The translations under genes and the position numbers were made by a program. A stretch of 64,000 nucleotides of DNA from CAWHBO01 sp963827735 (lineage in GTDB: Bacteria > Patescibacteriota > Patescibacteriia > Patescibacteriales > UBA12075), in the NCBI GenBank assembly GCA_963827735.1, contig CAWHBO010000002.1:62001-126000 (forward strand), written 5' to 3'. The notes beneath the pieces were generated by a model that made no database searches, was not told the origin of the DNA, and saw only the letters and a program-made list of their open reading frames with translations. Shown piece after piece: positions 23,574 through 32,487 of the stretch (position 1 is the first letter of the stretch; each line of letters opens with the position of its first letter).

Positions 23574-25619
23574 TTAAAACTTAAGCGTGATTAATAAACC
23601 GAACAAGGCAATAAATATATACAATATATACATATTAACATTACCCGTCTGGATTCCTTTGGTACGCTCAGACATCCAAGCGACCAGCGCGACTATCGGA
23701 TTGTATAAATATTCCTTAAAAATATCCCTAGAATGCATGGCAACTGAACTGAATTTAGGGAAATATCTGATATCGGCGTCGCGATATTCTATGTCATATT
23801 GCTTGGTGGACTTTAAAACTCCATTGAAGATTGTGATGATGGAACGGGAAAAAGCGGTAGCGGTTATTTCCATTCTTGAATTGGGGGTTGTCCCGCAATC
23901 CCAAGTGATATCTCTTCTAACTTTTTGTTTTTTTGCAAGCACGTAAGCTATGGCCGCGGCAAACGCCAGCATCAAGACCAATCCAAAAAACAAAAACGGC
24001 ATTGACAGCGAAGAAAACCCGGCTTGAAAATTTATCGTCTGTAGTCCCGGAGTGATCGCCATGTTTGATTCTTTTAAAAGGTTCGTGCCACTGGCTACTT
24101 TTCCCAAGATCTTTACGATCGGTCCGGCGAAGATGCCAAAAACCAGCGTCAACACCGCCAAACACCCCATACCGATCCGCATTGAAAGCGAAGCTTCTTT
24201 GGCATGAGCCGCTTCCTCGCTTCTCGGCCTGGCCAGAAAAGCCACTCCAAAAGCTTTCACAAAACAAGCCGCGGCTAAGCCGCCGGTGAAAGCCAAAGCT
24301 CCCGCTCCCATAACGAAAGCCCACTGAGCATAAGCGTTCAAGGAATAAAAACCGTAAAAAAGAGCTTGGAAAGTCAGCCATTCGCTGAAGAAGCCGTTGA
24401 ACGGCGGCAAGGCGGAAATCGCCATGGCGCCTACCAGAAAAAACAATGCGGTCTGAGGCATGCGCTTGATCAATCCCCCGTATTCTTCAATGTTGCGCGT
24501 ATGGACAGCGGTTGCGACCGCTCCCGCGCCCAGGAACAAAAGCGCTTTGAAATTGGCATGATTAAGCGTATGGAACAAAGCGGCTATCAGGCCGACAATC
24601 GCTAACGGCTTTAACCCCAAAGACAAAAATACCAAGGAACTGCCGACTCCCAAAAGTATGATTCCGATATTTTCAATGCTGTGATATGCCAGCAAACGCT
24701 TGATATCATGCTCTGATAAAGCGTATAAAACCCCAAGCAAGGAAGAGACTGACCCGACAATCAAAACGACGATGCCCCACCACAAAGGAGTGGCGGAGGA
24801 AAAATCAAACAACAGCCTGATCAACATGTATATGCCAGATTTGATCATGACTCCGGAAAGAATGGCAGAAACATGGGACGGCGCGGCCGGATGAGCGCTG
24901 GGCAACCAGATATGCAAAGGGATGATGCCGGCCTTGGTTCCGAATCCGGCTAAGCCTAAAATAAAAATCAAATTTTTTACCGCGGGAGATAAACTGCTAA
25001 AAGCCTGGGCGATTGTTTCAAAATCAAAAGATCCGGTTTTTACATACAGCAGAAGGAACAACATCAGGATAAAAACCGTGCTGACATGCGTCATGACGAA
25101 ATACAGGAAACCGGCTTTGACATTCTCTTCTTCCCGGCGTTCATAGACCACCAGGGCATAAGACGTCAGCGCCATCAGCTCCCAAACCAGCAAAAAAAAT
25201 AAAGCATTAGCTGAAACAAAAACCAGCATCACTGAAGCGATGAAAGCATTGTAAAAAAAACCAAGCACACCGATGTTATACTTGCCGTAAAAATGCTTTA
25301 CATACCCAATGCCATAAATGGAAGCAAACAGCGCGATTATGGACAGGATAAAAACAAAAAAAGCAGCCAACTGGTCAAAATTAAAACTTAGCGTAAGTGA
25401 AGGAAATGTCGTCGGTATCTGCAAAAAGAATGTCCGCCCCCAAAGCAAAGCTGATGATGAAGCCGCCAAACCAAGCGCTGAAGAGATAATGGCAAACCAA
25501 GCTCCCCACAGGTTGGCAAGGCGATCATTATTCTTAAATACGAAAGACCCGACAGCGCCCACAAATAAAAAAATGATAAGCGTTAAAAATATATTTTGCG
25601 TTGAAAAAATATCCAGCAT
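23574..25619 (-). CDS. HyfB/NuoL-like proton-channel subunit
   Basis: 681 residues and ~16 helices, the length and pattern of HyfB/HycC. The key channel residues are retained: E147 ('LVWELMALTSYAL'), K229 ('GFGTKAGIIPLHIWLPSAHPAAP') and K260 ('SGVMIKSG'). The C-terminus carries a linker segment as in HyfB. Conservation of the ion path contrasts with loss of the redox site in the large and small subunits. It starts 8 bp after the small-subunit gene. Confidence 0.9.
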   Translation of the reverse strand: MLDIFSTQNIFLTLIIFLFVGAVGSFVFKNNDRLANLWGAWFAIISSALGLAASSSALLWGRTFFLQIPTTFPSLTLSFNFDQLAAFFVFILSIIALFASIYGIGYVKHFYGKYNIGVLGFFYNAFIASVMLVFVSANALFFLLVWELMALTSYALVVYERREEENVKAGFLYFVMTHVSTVFILMLFLLLYVKTGSFDFETIAQAFSSLSPAVKNLIFILGLAGFGTKAGIIPLHIWLPSAHPAAPSHVSAILSGVMIKSGIYMLIRLLFDFSSATPLWWGIVVLIVGSVSSLLGVLYALSEHDIKRLLAYHSIENIGIILLGVGSSLVFLSLGLKPLAIVGLIAALFHTLNHANFKALLFLGAGAVATAVHTRNIEEYGGLIKRMPQTALFFLVGAMAISALPPFNGFFSEWLTFQALFYGFYSLNAYAQWAFVMGAGALAFTGGLAAACFVKAFGVAFLARPRSEEAAHAKEASLSMRIGMGCLAVLTLVFGIFAGPIVKILGKVASGTNLLKESNMAITPGLQTINFQAGFSSLSMPFLFFGLVLMLAFAAAIAYVLAKKQKVRRDITWDCGTTPNSRMEITATAFSRSIITIFNGVLKSTKQYDIEYRDADIRYFPKFSSVAMHSRDIFKEYLYNPIVALVAWMSERTKGIQTGNVNMYILYIFIALFGLLITLKF

Positions 25620-25627
25620 AAGATTGT

Positions 25628-26185
25628 TTATTTTGATGAGTTCAATTTATCGTCCTCTGCTTCAAGGATTTTTAACAAATGACAAATGATGGTTTGGGGA
25701 GACGGCGGATCTCCGGGAATCTCGTAGTCCACCGGAATGACATTTTTCACCCCGTCCAACACCGCATATGATCCCTTGAATATGCCTCCATTGATGGCAT
25801 CATCTCCGACCGCAACGACGATTTTCGGATCAGGCGTGGCATTGTAAGTTTTAACCAGGGCTTCCCGCATGTTCCTGGACACCGCGCCGGTTACCATCAG
25901 CATATCCGCGTGCCGAGGCGAAGCGACAAAATGGACGCCGAAACGGTCAACATCGTAAAAAGCATTGCCGAGCGCCACCAGCTCCTGCTCGCAAGCATTG
26001 GTGGAACCGGCATCAACCTCTCTGATTGCCAATGACCCTTGAAACAATTTTTTAACCTTTTCCTCTATCTTTTTGCCAATAGCTGAAATTTCCCCATCGA
26101 AAACAAAGGTCTTGGGGTCGATGACAGTTTTGGGGGTTGAAAATATTTTATAAAATAATTTGAACATAATTTTACATGAAAACAA
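25628..26185 (-). CDS. HyfI/NuoB-like small subunit lacking most Fe-S ligands
   Basis: 185 residues of the NuoB/hydrogenase small-subunit fold. Landmarks are 'IREVDAGSTNACEQEL', 'HADMLMVTGAVSRNM', 'VVAVGDDAINGG' and 'IPVDYEIPGDPPSP'. Normally four cysteines (CxxC, GDCA, PGCPP) bind the proximal cluster (N2 in complex I). Here the positions read T62, C65, D129 and D159, so only one ligand remains and a standard [4Fe-4S] cluster is not expected. No HyfA/HyfH/NuoI-type ferredoxin subunit is encoded nearby. It is first of the six-gene set, 45 bp after atpC on the same strand. Confidence 0.85.
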   Translation of the reverse strand: MFSCKIMFKLFYKIFSTPKTVIDPKTFVFDGEISAIGKKIEEKVKKLFQGSLAIREVDAGSTNACEQELVALGNAFYDVDRFGVHFVASPRHADMLMVTGAVSRNMREALVKTYNATPDPKIVVAVGDDAINGGIFKGSYAVLDGVKNVIPVDYEIPGDPPSPQTIICHLLKILEAEDDKLNSSK

Positions 26186-26230
26186 ATAACAAATTTATCA
26201 CAAAAACGTGACTGTGGCAAGTGGATAATT

Positions 26231-26671
26231 TTATGAGATATTTTTTATTTTTTTCCAACGGCTAACCGCTCTCGTTCTGGCCAATTCTTTGGCAATCTGA
26301 GTTCTCAAGTCAGTAAAGTTTACGTCATCTTTATCTTTCATCTCTTTCTCGATTTGCTGAGCTCGTTTATGCGCCTCCTCGGCCCTTGTTACATCAATCT
26401 CCTCCGCCATTTCAGCAGTATCAGCTAAAATGACAACTTTATCCTTAAGCACCTCAATGAACCCGCCCGACACAGACATCACCTCTTTTTCTCCCCCGTT
26501 TTTGACAAGCTCAATCACGCCCGGCTGAAGCGATGCCACCAGCGGAATATGATTCGCCAAAACCGTAATCTCTCCCTGTCTGGTTGGAACGGTTACTTGG
26601 AGAATTTCTTCCTTAAGAACCGTTCTCTCAGGGGTAACGATTTCAAATTTTATAATCTTTGTATCAGCCAT
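26231..26671 (-). CDS. atpC: ATP synthase F1 epsilon subunit
   Basis: 146 residues. The N-terminal beta-sandwich domain (~1-90: 'FEIVTPERTVLKEEILQVTVPTRQGEITVLANHIPLV', 'VSGGFIEVLKDKVVILADTAE') and the C-terminal helical hairpin (~95-146) are both present. Epsilon sits in the central stalk and regulates rotation. Last gene of the atp operon; the hydrogenase-like complex genes begin 45 bp downstream. Confidence 0.93.
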   Translation of the reverse strand: MADTKIIKFEIVTPERTVLKEEILQVTVPTRQGEITVLANHIPLVASLQPGVIELVKNGGEKEVMSVSGGFIEVLKDKVVILADTAEMAEEIDVTRAEEAHKRAQQIEKEMKDKDDVNFTDLRTQIAKELARTRAVSRWKKIKNIS

Positions 26672-26689
26672 TTATTTCAAATTAAGGGC

Positions 26690-26787
26690 TTACGAAATAC
26701 GAATTTGTACGAATATACAAATAAACGTATTATGTAATAAAATATTTTTTAAAATTTCGTATATTCGTAAAAATTCGTATTTCGTAA
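26690..26787. repeat. 29-bp inverted repeat between atpD and atpC
   Basis: Arms 26690-26718 and 26759-26787 match at 28 of 29 positions; the repeated word is TACGAAATACGAAT. They could form a long hairpin in the mRNA. Confidence 0.85.
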
Positions 26788-26802
26788 TCCCATATATATT
26801 TA

Positions 26803-28179
26803 CTATTTCCCCACATCCTCAATCCCGCCCTTCATATAAAAATCACCCTCGCTCCTGTCATCGTGCTTACCGTCCAAAATTTCCTGGAACCCCATGATGG
26901 TGTCTGAGAGTTTAACGAACTTTCCCGGGTGTCCGGTGAAAGTTTCAGCGACGCTAAAAGGCTGGGACAAGAATCTCTGAATCTTGCGGGCGCGGGCGAC
27001 TGTCAATTTGTCTTCGTCTGACAACTCTTCCATACCCAAAATAGCTATAATATCCTGAAGATCTTTATATCTCTGCAAAACCAGCTGGACGCCGCGAGCA
27101 ACTTTGTAATGATCTTCACCCACGACTTTCGGATCCAGGATGATGGAGCTGGAATCAAGCGGATCAACCGCCGGGTAAATGCCAAGCTCGGTAAGACCAC
27201 GGGACAAAACCACCGTTGAGTCAAGATGGGCAAAGGTTGTGGCCGGAGCCGGATCGGTAAGATCGTCGGCCGGCACATAGACCGCCTGAATGGAGGTGAT
27301 GGAGCCTTTATCTGTTGACGTGATGCGTTCCTGCAGTTCTCCCATTTCCGTGGCCAAAGTCGGCTGGTATCCGACCGCGGAAGGCATGCGCCCGAGCAAA
27401 GTGGAAACTTCCGAACCGGCCTGAGTGAAGCGGAAAATGTTGTCAACGAAAAACAGCACGTCCTGATTCTTTTCATCGCGAAAATACTCAGCGATGGAAA
27501 GTCCGGATAGCGCGACGCGGGCGCGGGATCCCGGCGGTTCATTCATCTGCCCAAAAACCATGGCGAGCTTATCAATGACTTTGGCGCTCTTCATCTCGTG
27601 GTAAAGATCGTTTCCCTCGCGGGTTCTCTCTCCGACTCCGGCAAAAACTGACACTCCGCCATGAGCCTTGGCTATATTATTAATAAGTTCCTGGATAACA
27701 ACTGTTTTTCCGACTCCGGCTCCGCCGAACAATCCAACCTTTCCGCCTTTCAGGATTGGACAGATCAGGTCAATGACCTTGATGCCGGTTTCCAAAATTT
27801 CTGTTTTGGTGGATTGGCTTTCAAATTTCGGAGCTTCTCTGTGGATGGGGTATTTCTTTTCGGTTTTTGGGGTCGGCAGTCCGTCCACCGCGTTTCCGAG
27901 CACGTCAAAAATGCGTCCCAGAGTTTCTGTCCCCACCGGAACGCTGATCCCGATGCCGGTGTCCGTTACTGTATCTCCCCGCCTTAGTCCGTCAGTGGAA
28001 CCCATGGCCACGGCCCGAACCGCATTGGATCCTGTATGCTGTTCTGTTTCCAAAACCAGTTTCTTGCCGTTAACTTCCACTTCCAAAGCGTTATATATGG
28101 CCGGCAAGTCGTTTTCAAATTGAACGTCAACGACCGCGCCGATCACCTGCTTTATTTTTCCGATGTTGGTTTTATTCAT
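26803..28179 (-). CDS. atpD: ATP synthase F1 beta subunit
   Basis: 458 residues, the catalytic subunit. The Walker A 'GGAGVGKTV' is near residue 155, with 'GVGERTREGNDLYHEMK' (catalytic Glu/Arg region), 'VLFFVDNIFRFTQAGSEVS' (Walker B) and 'YVPADDLTDPAPATTFAHLD'. Normal length and complete. Confidence 0.98.
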   Translation of the reverse strand: MNKTNIGKIKQVIGAVVDVQFENDLPAIYNALEVEVNGKKLVLETEQHTGSNAVRAVAMGSTDGLRRGDTVTDTGIGISVPVGTETLGRIFDVLGNAVDGLPTPKTEKKYPIHREAPKFESQSTKTEILETGIKVIDLICPILKGGKVGLFGGAGVGKTVVIQELINNIAKAHGGVSVFAGVGERTREGNDLYHEMKSAKVIDKLAMVFGQMNEPPGSRARVALSGLSIAEYFRDEKNQDVLFFVDNIFRFTQAGSEVSTLLGRMPSAVGYQPTLATEMGELQERITSTDKGSITSIQAVYVPADDLTDPAPATTFAHLDSTVVLSRGLTELGIYPAVDPLDSSSIILDPKVVGEDHYKVARGVQLVLQRYKDLQDIIAILGMEELSDEDKLTVARARKIQRFLSQPFSVAETFTGHPGKFVKLSDTIMGFQEILDGKHDDRSEGDFYMKGGIEDVGK

Positions 28180-28247
28180 AATATTATAAATTATTTTTAA
28201 ATTTTGATATTATTTGTGATTTGTTTTTTGTTATTTGAAATTTAATT

Positions 28248-29219
28248 TTATTTACGCAACACTTCCGCTCCCGCGCTAATCTCCGCAATCTCGGCAGTAA
28301 TCGATGATTGTCTCACTTTGTTATAATATCTCGTCAATTCGTCCGTCATATCGCCGGCCGCGTCTGTTGCCTGGTGCATGGCAGTCATGCGCGCTGAATG
28401 CTCGGACGCGTTTGATTCCAGAAGCGCCTGATAAAGCTGGACTTCAATCAGCCGCGGAATCATCTCGTCCAAGACTTCTCTGGGGTTCGGCTCAAACGTA
28501 TATTCATAATCAAACTTTCCTTCAGTTAAATGCTTTTTCCGTTTTTCATCTATCAAATTTTTATCAATGCCGATCCTGGCATCATCTCCGATGATTCCCA
28601 GATGTTCTTCTTCCGCGCTGATGTCAACCGGAAGCAGCTGTTTCACTCTTGGCTCCTGTTTTGTGATGTTCACAAAATCCGTGTAAGCCACCATGACTTT
28701 GTCATAATCCCCTGCCAAGTATTTTTTTACCATCATCTGCGCCACGGGGATGATTTCCTTGACTGCTCCGGCCAGATCCAACTTTGGAAAATCGGCTGTT
28801 ATCTTATGGCCGAATTGGTGGATGGCTGAGCCTTTTTTCCCCATCAGCACAAATTCCGTATCAATCACAACATTATCGCCGATCATTTGGTATTTTCTAA
28901 TTGAATCATTGGCCTTGCTGATGATGGCTGTGTTGAATCCGCCGCATAAACCTCTGTTGCTGGTGATCAGGACCATTCCGATTTTTTTGATGCTTTCCCG
29001 TTTTGTAAGCAACGGATGCAGTTCGCTTCCGTTTCCATTTCTGGCTTGAGACAAATTCAAAATCGTGGACCAGCTCAAATTGGCATAAGTCCTCGTACGA
29101 AGCACCGCCTCCACCGCTTTCCTCATCTTGGCGGCGGAAACCATCTCCATCGCCCGCGTAATCTTCTTGGTGCTCTTGATTGATTTTATTCGTCGTTGAA
29201 TGTCTCTGGCGTTTGCCAT
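28248..29219 (-). CDS. atpG: ATP synthase F1 gamma subunit
   Basis: 323 residues. The N-terminal helix 'MANARDIQRRIKSIKSTKKITRAMEMVSAAKMRKA' and the C-terminal helix 'ESNASEHSARMTAMHQATDAAGDM' are the classic gamma termini that form the rotating coiled coil. It is ~30 residues longer than many homologues, with the extra length in the middle domain (~190-240). Confidence 0.96.
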   Translation of the reverse strand: MANARDIQRRIKSIKSTKKITRAMEMVSAAKMRKAVEAVLRTRTYANLSWSTILNLSQARNGNGSELHPLLTKRESIKKIGMVLITSNRGLCGGFNTAIISKANDSIRKYQMIGDNVVIDTEFVLMGKKGSAIHQFGHKITADFPKLDLAGAVKEIIPVAQMMVKKYLAGDYDKVMVAYTDFVNITKQEPRVKQLLPVDISAEEEHLGIIGDDARIGIDKNLIDEKRKKHLTEGKFDYEYTFEPNPREVLDEMIPRLIEVQLYQALLESNASEHSARMTAMHQATDAAGDMTDELTRYYNKVRQSSITAEIAEISAGAEVLRK

Positions 29220-29242
29220 CGTTTTGTCTGCTAAATAATTTT

Positions 29243-29339
29243 ACAAAATACGAACCTTTACAAATATACAAACTCTTAGAATAAACTTGCAATAATGACA
29301 AATTGTTTGTTTGTATATTTGTATTAATTTGTATTTTGT
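29243..29339. repeat. 31-bp imperfect inverted repeat between atpA and atpG
   Basis: Arms 29243-29273 and 29309-29339, built on ACAAAATACGAA/ACAAATATACAAAC words, match at about 26 of 31 positions. Confidence 0.8.
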
Positions 29340-29342
29340 ATT

Positions 29343-30869
29343 TTATTTTATCAAATAATCCAAAGTAGATTTATAGTCCTTCAGCAACCCCTGAATATCA
29401 TTCTCTAAAGTCTCATCCAGCGCTCCCTTATCAACAATATCTTTTAAAACTTTTTCTCCGTTATTCTCGGAATAGCTTTTTAAACCGTTCTCAAACTCCC
29501 CAATCTTCTCAACCGGCACATCATCCAAAAATCCGTTGGTGACAGCGTAAAAAAGCAAAACCTGATTGGCGACCGGAACCGGCTGGTACTGATCCTGCTT
29601 AAAAATCTCAATCAATCTCTTGCCTCTGGCGAGTTTCATTTTCGTCTCGTTATCCAAATCTGAACCGAATTGGGCGAAAGCCGCCAATTCGCGGTACTGG
29701 GCCGCTTCTAAGCGCATCTTGCCTGCCACTTTTCTCATGGCCTTGATCTGAGCGGCGGAACCGACGCGCGAGACTGACAAGCCGGCGTTCACGGCCGGGC
29801 GATTTCCCTGATAAAACAAATCCGGTTCCAAGTATATCTGGCCGTCAGTGATGGAAATTACGTTCGTCGGGATATACGCCGATACGTCACCAGCCTGAGT
29901 TTCAATGATGGGAAGAGCGGTGATTGAACCTCCGCCATAATCTTTGTTAAGTTTGCAAGATCTTTCCAAGAGCCTGGAATGAAGATAAAAAACGTCTCCC
30001 GGGTAGGCTTCGCGTCCCGGCGGACGCCTGAGCAAAAGCGAAATTTCGCGGTAAGCCACGGCGTGCTTGGAAAGATCGTCATATACGATCAAGACGTCTT
30101 CGCCTTTGTCCAGAAAGTATTCAGCCATAGCACAGCCGGAATAAGGCGCGATGTATGAAAGCGAGGCCGGGTCAGAAGCGCCTGCCAGAACGACAGTCGT
30201 ATATTCCATGGCGCCATGTTCCTGAAGCTTGGCCACGATGCTGGCGATTTTTGATTCTTTCTGGCCAATGGCTACGTATATGCATTTCATGTTCTGTCCT
30301 TTCTGGTTGATGATGGTGTCAACCGCAATCGCGGTCTTTCCGATCTGGCGATCGCCGATGATCAACTCTCTTTGTCCGCGTCCGATCGGGATCATGGAGT
30401 CAATGGCTTTGATTCCGGTCTGCACCGGCTCGCTTACGGACTGCCGAGTGATGACGCCCGGAGCGATCTTTTCAATCGGATAAAACTTATCCGTCTGGAT
30501 ATCGCCTTTGCCGTCAACTGGTTCGCCTAGAGGATTGACAACGCGTCCGATCAGATTCTCTCCGGCCGGAACTTCCAAAATCCTCTTGGTGCATCTGGCT
30601 TCCGTGCCTTCCTTGATCCTCTCGCTGCCGCCAAGCACGATGGCGCCGACGCTGTCTTCTTCCAGGTTGAGGGCCACGCCGAAAACCGAACCGGTCTCTG
30701 ATATAAACTCAATCATTTCCGACATCATGACATCTGACAGCCCTGAAATGCGCGCAATCCCGTCGCCGACTTCGGTAACGCGCCCGATGGTCTGTTTTTT
30801 CACGTCTGCTTTAAAATCAGTTATCTGCTGTTTAAGCTGTTCAACGATAAAATCTTTGGTGTTAGACAT
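29343..30869 (-). CDS. atpA: ATP synthase F1 alpha subunit
   Basis: 508 residues: 'GRVTEVGDGIARISGLSDVM', the Walker A 'GDRQIGKTAIAVD' near residue 170, 'ALPIIETQAGDVSAYIPTNVISITDGQIYLE' and 'VSRVGSAAQIKAMRKVAG'. It is the regulatory nucleotide-binding subunit of F1. Normal length. Confidence 0.98.
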   Translation of the reverse strand: MSNTKDFIVEQLKQQITDFKADVKKQTIGRVTEVGDGIARISGLSDVMMSEMIEFISETGSVFGVALNLEEDSVGAIVLGGSERIKEGTEARCTKRILEVPAGENLIGRVVNPLGEPVDGKGDIQTDKFYPIEKIAPGVITRQSVSEPVQTGIKAIDSMIPIGRGQRELIIGDRQIGKTAIAVDTIINQKGQNMKCIYVAIGQKESKIASIVAKLQEHGAMEYTTVVLAGASDPASLSYIAPYSGCAMAEYFLDKGEDVLIVYDDLSKHAVAYREISLLLRRPPGREAYPGDVFYLHSRLLERSCKLNKDYGGGSITALPIIETQAGDVSAYIPTNVISITDGQIYLEPDLFYQGNRPAVNAGLSVSRVGSAAQIKAMRKVAGKMRLEAAQYRELAAFAQFGSDLDNETKMKLARGKRLIEIFKQDQYQPVPVANQVLLFYAVTNGFLDDVPVEKIGEFENGLKSYSENNGEKVLKDIVDKGALDETLENDIQGLLKDYKSTLDYLIK

Positions 30870-30887
30870 ATACTTTTAAAATAATTT

Positions 30888-30985
30888 GTAATTAGAAATT
30901 AGTAATTAGAAATTTGGCGCGTTTATACTTTATTGCTTTCCAAATTACCAATTACTAATTACCAATTTCTAATTTCTAATTTCTA
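30888..30985. repeat. TTAGTAATTAGAAA-word inverted repeat between atpH and atpA
   Basis: Left words AATTAGAAATTAGTAATTAG and right words CTAATTACCAATTTCTAATT are mutual complements around a GC-containing centre. Confidence 0.75.
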
Positions 30986-31384
30986 TTTTATCATCTTCTT
31001 CCTCAACTCCCCAACCCTCGCCCGCAAACTTCCGTCCACCACCGTATTCAAATACTTGATAATGACTCCGCCCAAAATCTTTTCATCAATATTTTTCTCA
31101 ATCTTAACGTTCTTGGCTCCGGTGATCCCTTCCAGATATTTTTCAATCATCTGCGCGTCTGCGCCGGTAAGTTCCCGGGCGCTCGTAACTTTTGCTTCCA
31201 AAATCCCGTGATCCTGATTCCAGATCTCTTCAAATTTCGCGATGATATCATTGGCCTTGGCTAAACTTTTGTGCGCAAACAAGGTTTTTATAAAATCCGA
31301 AACAACCGATTCAATTTTGTTGTGCGGTTCATCTTTCACCAGTTCATATAACGCTGTCGCGTATTGTTTGGATGTAATCTTCAT
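30983..31384 (-). CDS. atpH: ATP synthase F1 delta subunit (short)
   Basis: 133 residues, against the usual ~175-180. The start 'MKITSKQYATALYELVKD' and the C-terminal 'NVKIEKNIDEKILGGVIIKYLNTVVDGSLRARVGELRKKM' match AtpH/OSCP. The N-terminal helical domain appears shortened. Delta connects F1 to the peripheral stalk (b subunit). Confidence 0.9.
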   Translation of the reverse strand: MKITSKQYATALYELVKDEPHNKIESVVSDFIKTLFAHKSLAKANDIIAKFEEIWNQDHGILEAKVTSARELTGADAQMIEKYLEGITGAKNVKIEKNIDEKILGGVIIKYLNTVVDGSLRARVGELRKKMIK

Positions 31385-31393
31385 TTAATATTA

Positions 31394-31469
31394 TTTCTTC
31401 CTCACTTTAGTGAGCTTTATTATATTAATATTTCTATCTTAATTAAAGCCGACTAAAGTCGGGAAGAAA
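31394..31469. repeat. Three-way palindrome between atpF and atpH
   Basis: Outer arms TTTCTTC (31394-31400) and GAAGAAA (31463-31469) enclose two perfect palindromes: CTCACTTTAGTGAG (31401-31414) and CCGACTAAAGTCGG (31449-31462). This differs from the simple-word repeats elsewhere. Confidence 0.7.
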
Positions 31470-31480
31470 TTTTTATATTT

Positions 31481-31969
31481 TTATTTCACCATCTTCCTTA
31501 TAATCTCCGCATCCTCTTTCTTATCCATGTTCTTATCCAGAATCTTTTCCAGCGAAGACGCAACCAGTCCGGCCACTTCAGATCTTATCTCTTTTAGGAC
31601 TTGCGCTTTTTCGGTCTGCATCTTAGCTTTTTCCTCATTTATAATAATACCAATTTCTTCTTTGGCTTTCTTGAGCATTACTTGCCGTTTTTCTTCCGCG
31701 TTCACTGCCGCCTTTTCAACAATGGCAGCCGCTTCCTTCTTGGCTTTCGCAAGTGCAGCACCGTAATCTTCCTCTGTCTTTGCCAGCTTCTCTTCAATCT
31801 CTTTGGCTTCGTTCAAACTTTTTTCAATCTTGCTAGAGCGATCACCCATGACTTTTAGCAGCGGCTTTAAAGCGAAAAAATACAACACGGCAAAAACGAT
31901 CGCAAAATTTATCATCTGCGCCAAAAGCAATTTTATATCTATGTTAAATGTTTCTATTAGACTGTCCAT
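31481..31969 (-). CDS. atpF: ATP synthase Fo b subunit
   Basis: 162 residues: one N-terminal membrane helix ('LLLAQMINFAIVFAVLYFFAL'), then a long charged coiled coil rich in Ala, Lys and Glu (~40-160). This is the peripheral stalk that holds F1 against the Fo stator. Confidence 0.95.
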   Translation of the reverse strand: MDSLIETFNIDIKLLLAQMINFAIVFAVLYFFALKPLLKVMGDRSSKIEKSLNEAKEIEEKLAKTEEDYGAALAKAKKEAAAIVEKAAVNAEEKRQVMLKKAKEEIGIIINEEKAKMQTEKAQVLKEIRSEVAGLVASSLEKILDKNMDKKEDAEIIRKMVK

Positions 31970-31981
31970 AATTGAATTGAA

Positions 31982-32092
31982 GTTATTTATCAGTTATAAA
32001 GTTGAAAGTTATAAAGTTATCAAGTTATTAAATAAATAACTTTAAACTTTAAGAACTTTATAACTTTATAACTTTATAACTTTTAACTAATT
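31982..32092. repeat. AACTTTATAACTTTATA-word inverted repeat between atpE and atpF
   Basis: Left words AAGTTATAAAGTTGAAAG and right words CTTTATAACTTTATAACT can pair over ~45 nt. Next to it, CCCTG (32110-32114) and CAGGG (32130-32134) form a separate small hairpin before atpF. Confidence 0.75.
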
Positions 32093-32158
32093 TATAATCT
32101 CACCTCTACCCTGGACAATACGAATGTCAGGGCAGAACCGTGAAACTACAACGAAACA

Positions 32159-32371
32159 CTATTTGATGCTAAAGGCAATAACCAATGCATAAATAGCGAT
32201 GGCTTCGGCGAAAGCCGCGGCCAAAAGCATGGGAACCAAAATTTTTCCAGATGCTTCCGGATTGCGCCCAATCGCTTCCATGGCTTTAGCTCCGATGAAT
32301 CCGATGCCTAACCCTGGTCCGATTGAACCAATGCCGATTGCCAAAGCTTTTGCCAACATGACATTTTCCAT
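32159..32371 (-). CDS. atpE: ATP synthase Fo c subunit (proton-type)
   Basis: 70 residues, two helices with the loop 'EAIGRNPEA' (RNP motif). The ion-binding carboxylate is E56 in 'AFAEAIAIYALV'. The position equivalent to the Na+-ligand glutamine in sodium-type c rings is not Gln ('GPGLGIG'), and the residue after the glutamate is Ala rather than Ser/Thr. The signature therefore favours protons over sodium. Confidence 0.96.
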   Translation of the reverse strand: MENVMLAKALAIGIGSIGPGLGIGFIGAKAMEAIGRNPEASGKILVPMLLAAAFAEAIAIYALVIAFSIK

Positions 32372-32487
32372 AGATTTATATCTAATGCGAATTCCGCAAA
32401 TTTTATTGCTTAAATCGCATTATTATTAGATTAAAAAACTAATTTACTACTCAACTAATTGACTATATTCTTAATTCTTAATTAAAC

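Noticed and set aside
23917..24381. Long ORF antisense/alternate-frame within the HyfB-like gene
   Set aside because: It overlaps the strongly conserved HyfB-like frame and is composed of low-plausibility Arg/Gly/Phe-rich sequence.
18938..26185. Active [NiFe] hydrogenase or complex I
   Set aside because: All Ni-Fe cysteines and three cluster N2 ligands are absent, and no NuoE/F/G/I or ferredoxin-like subunit is present.
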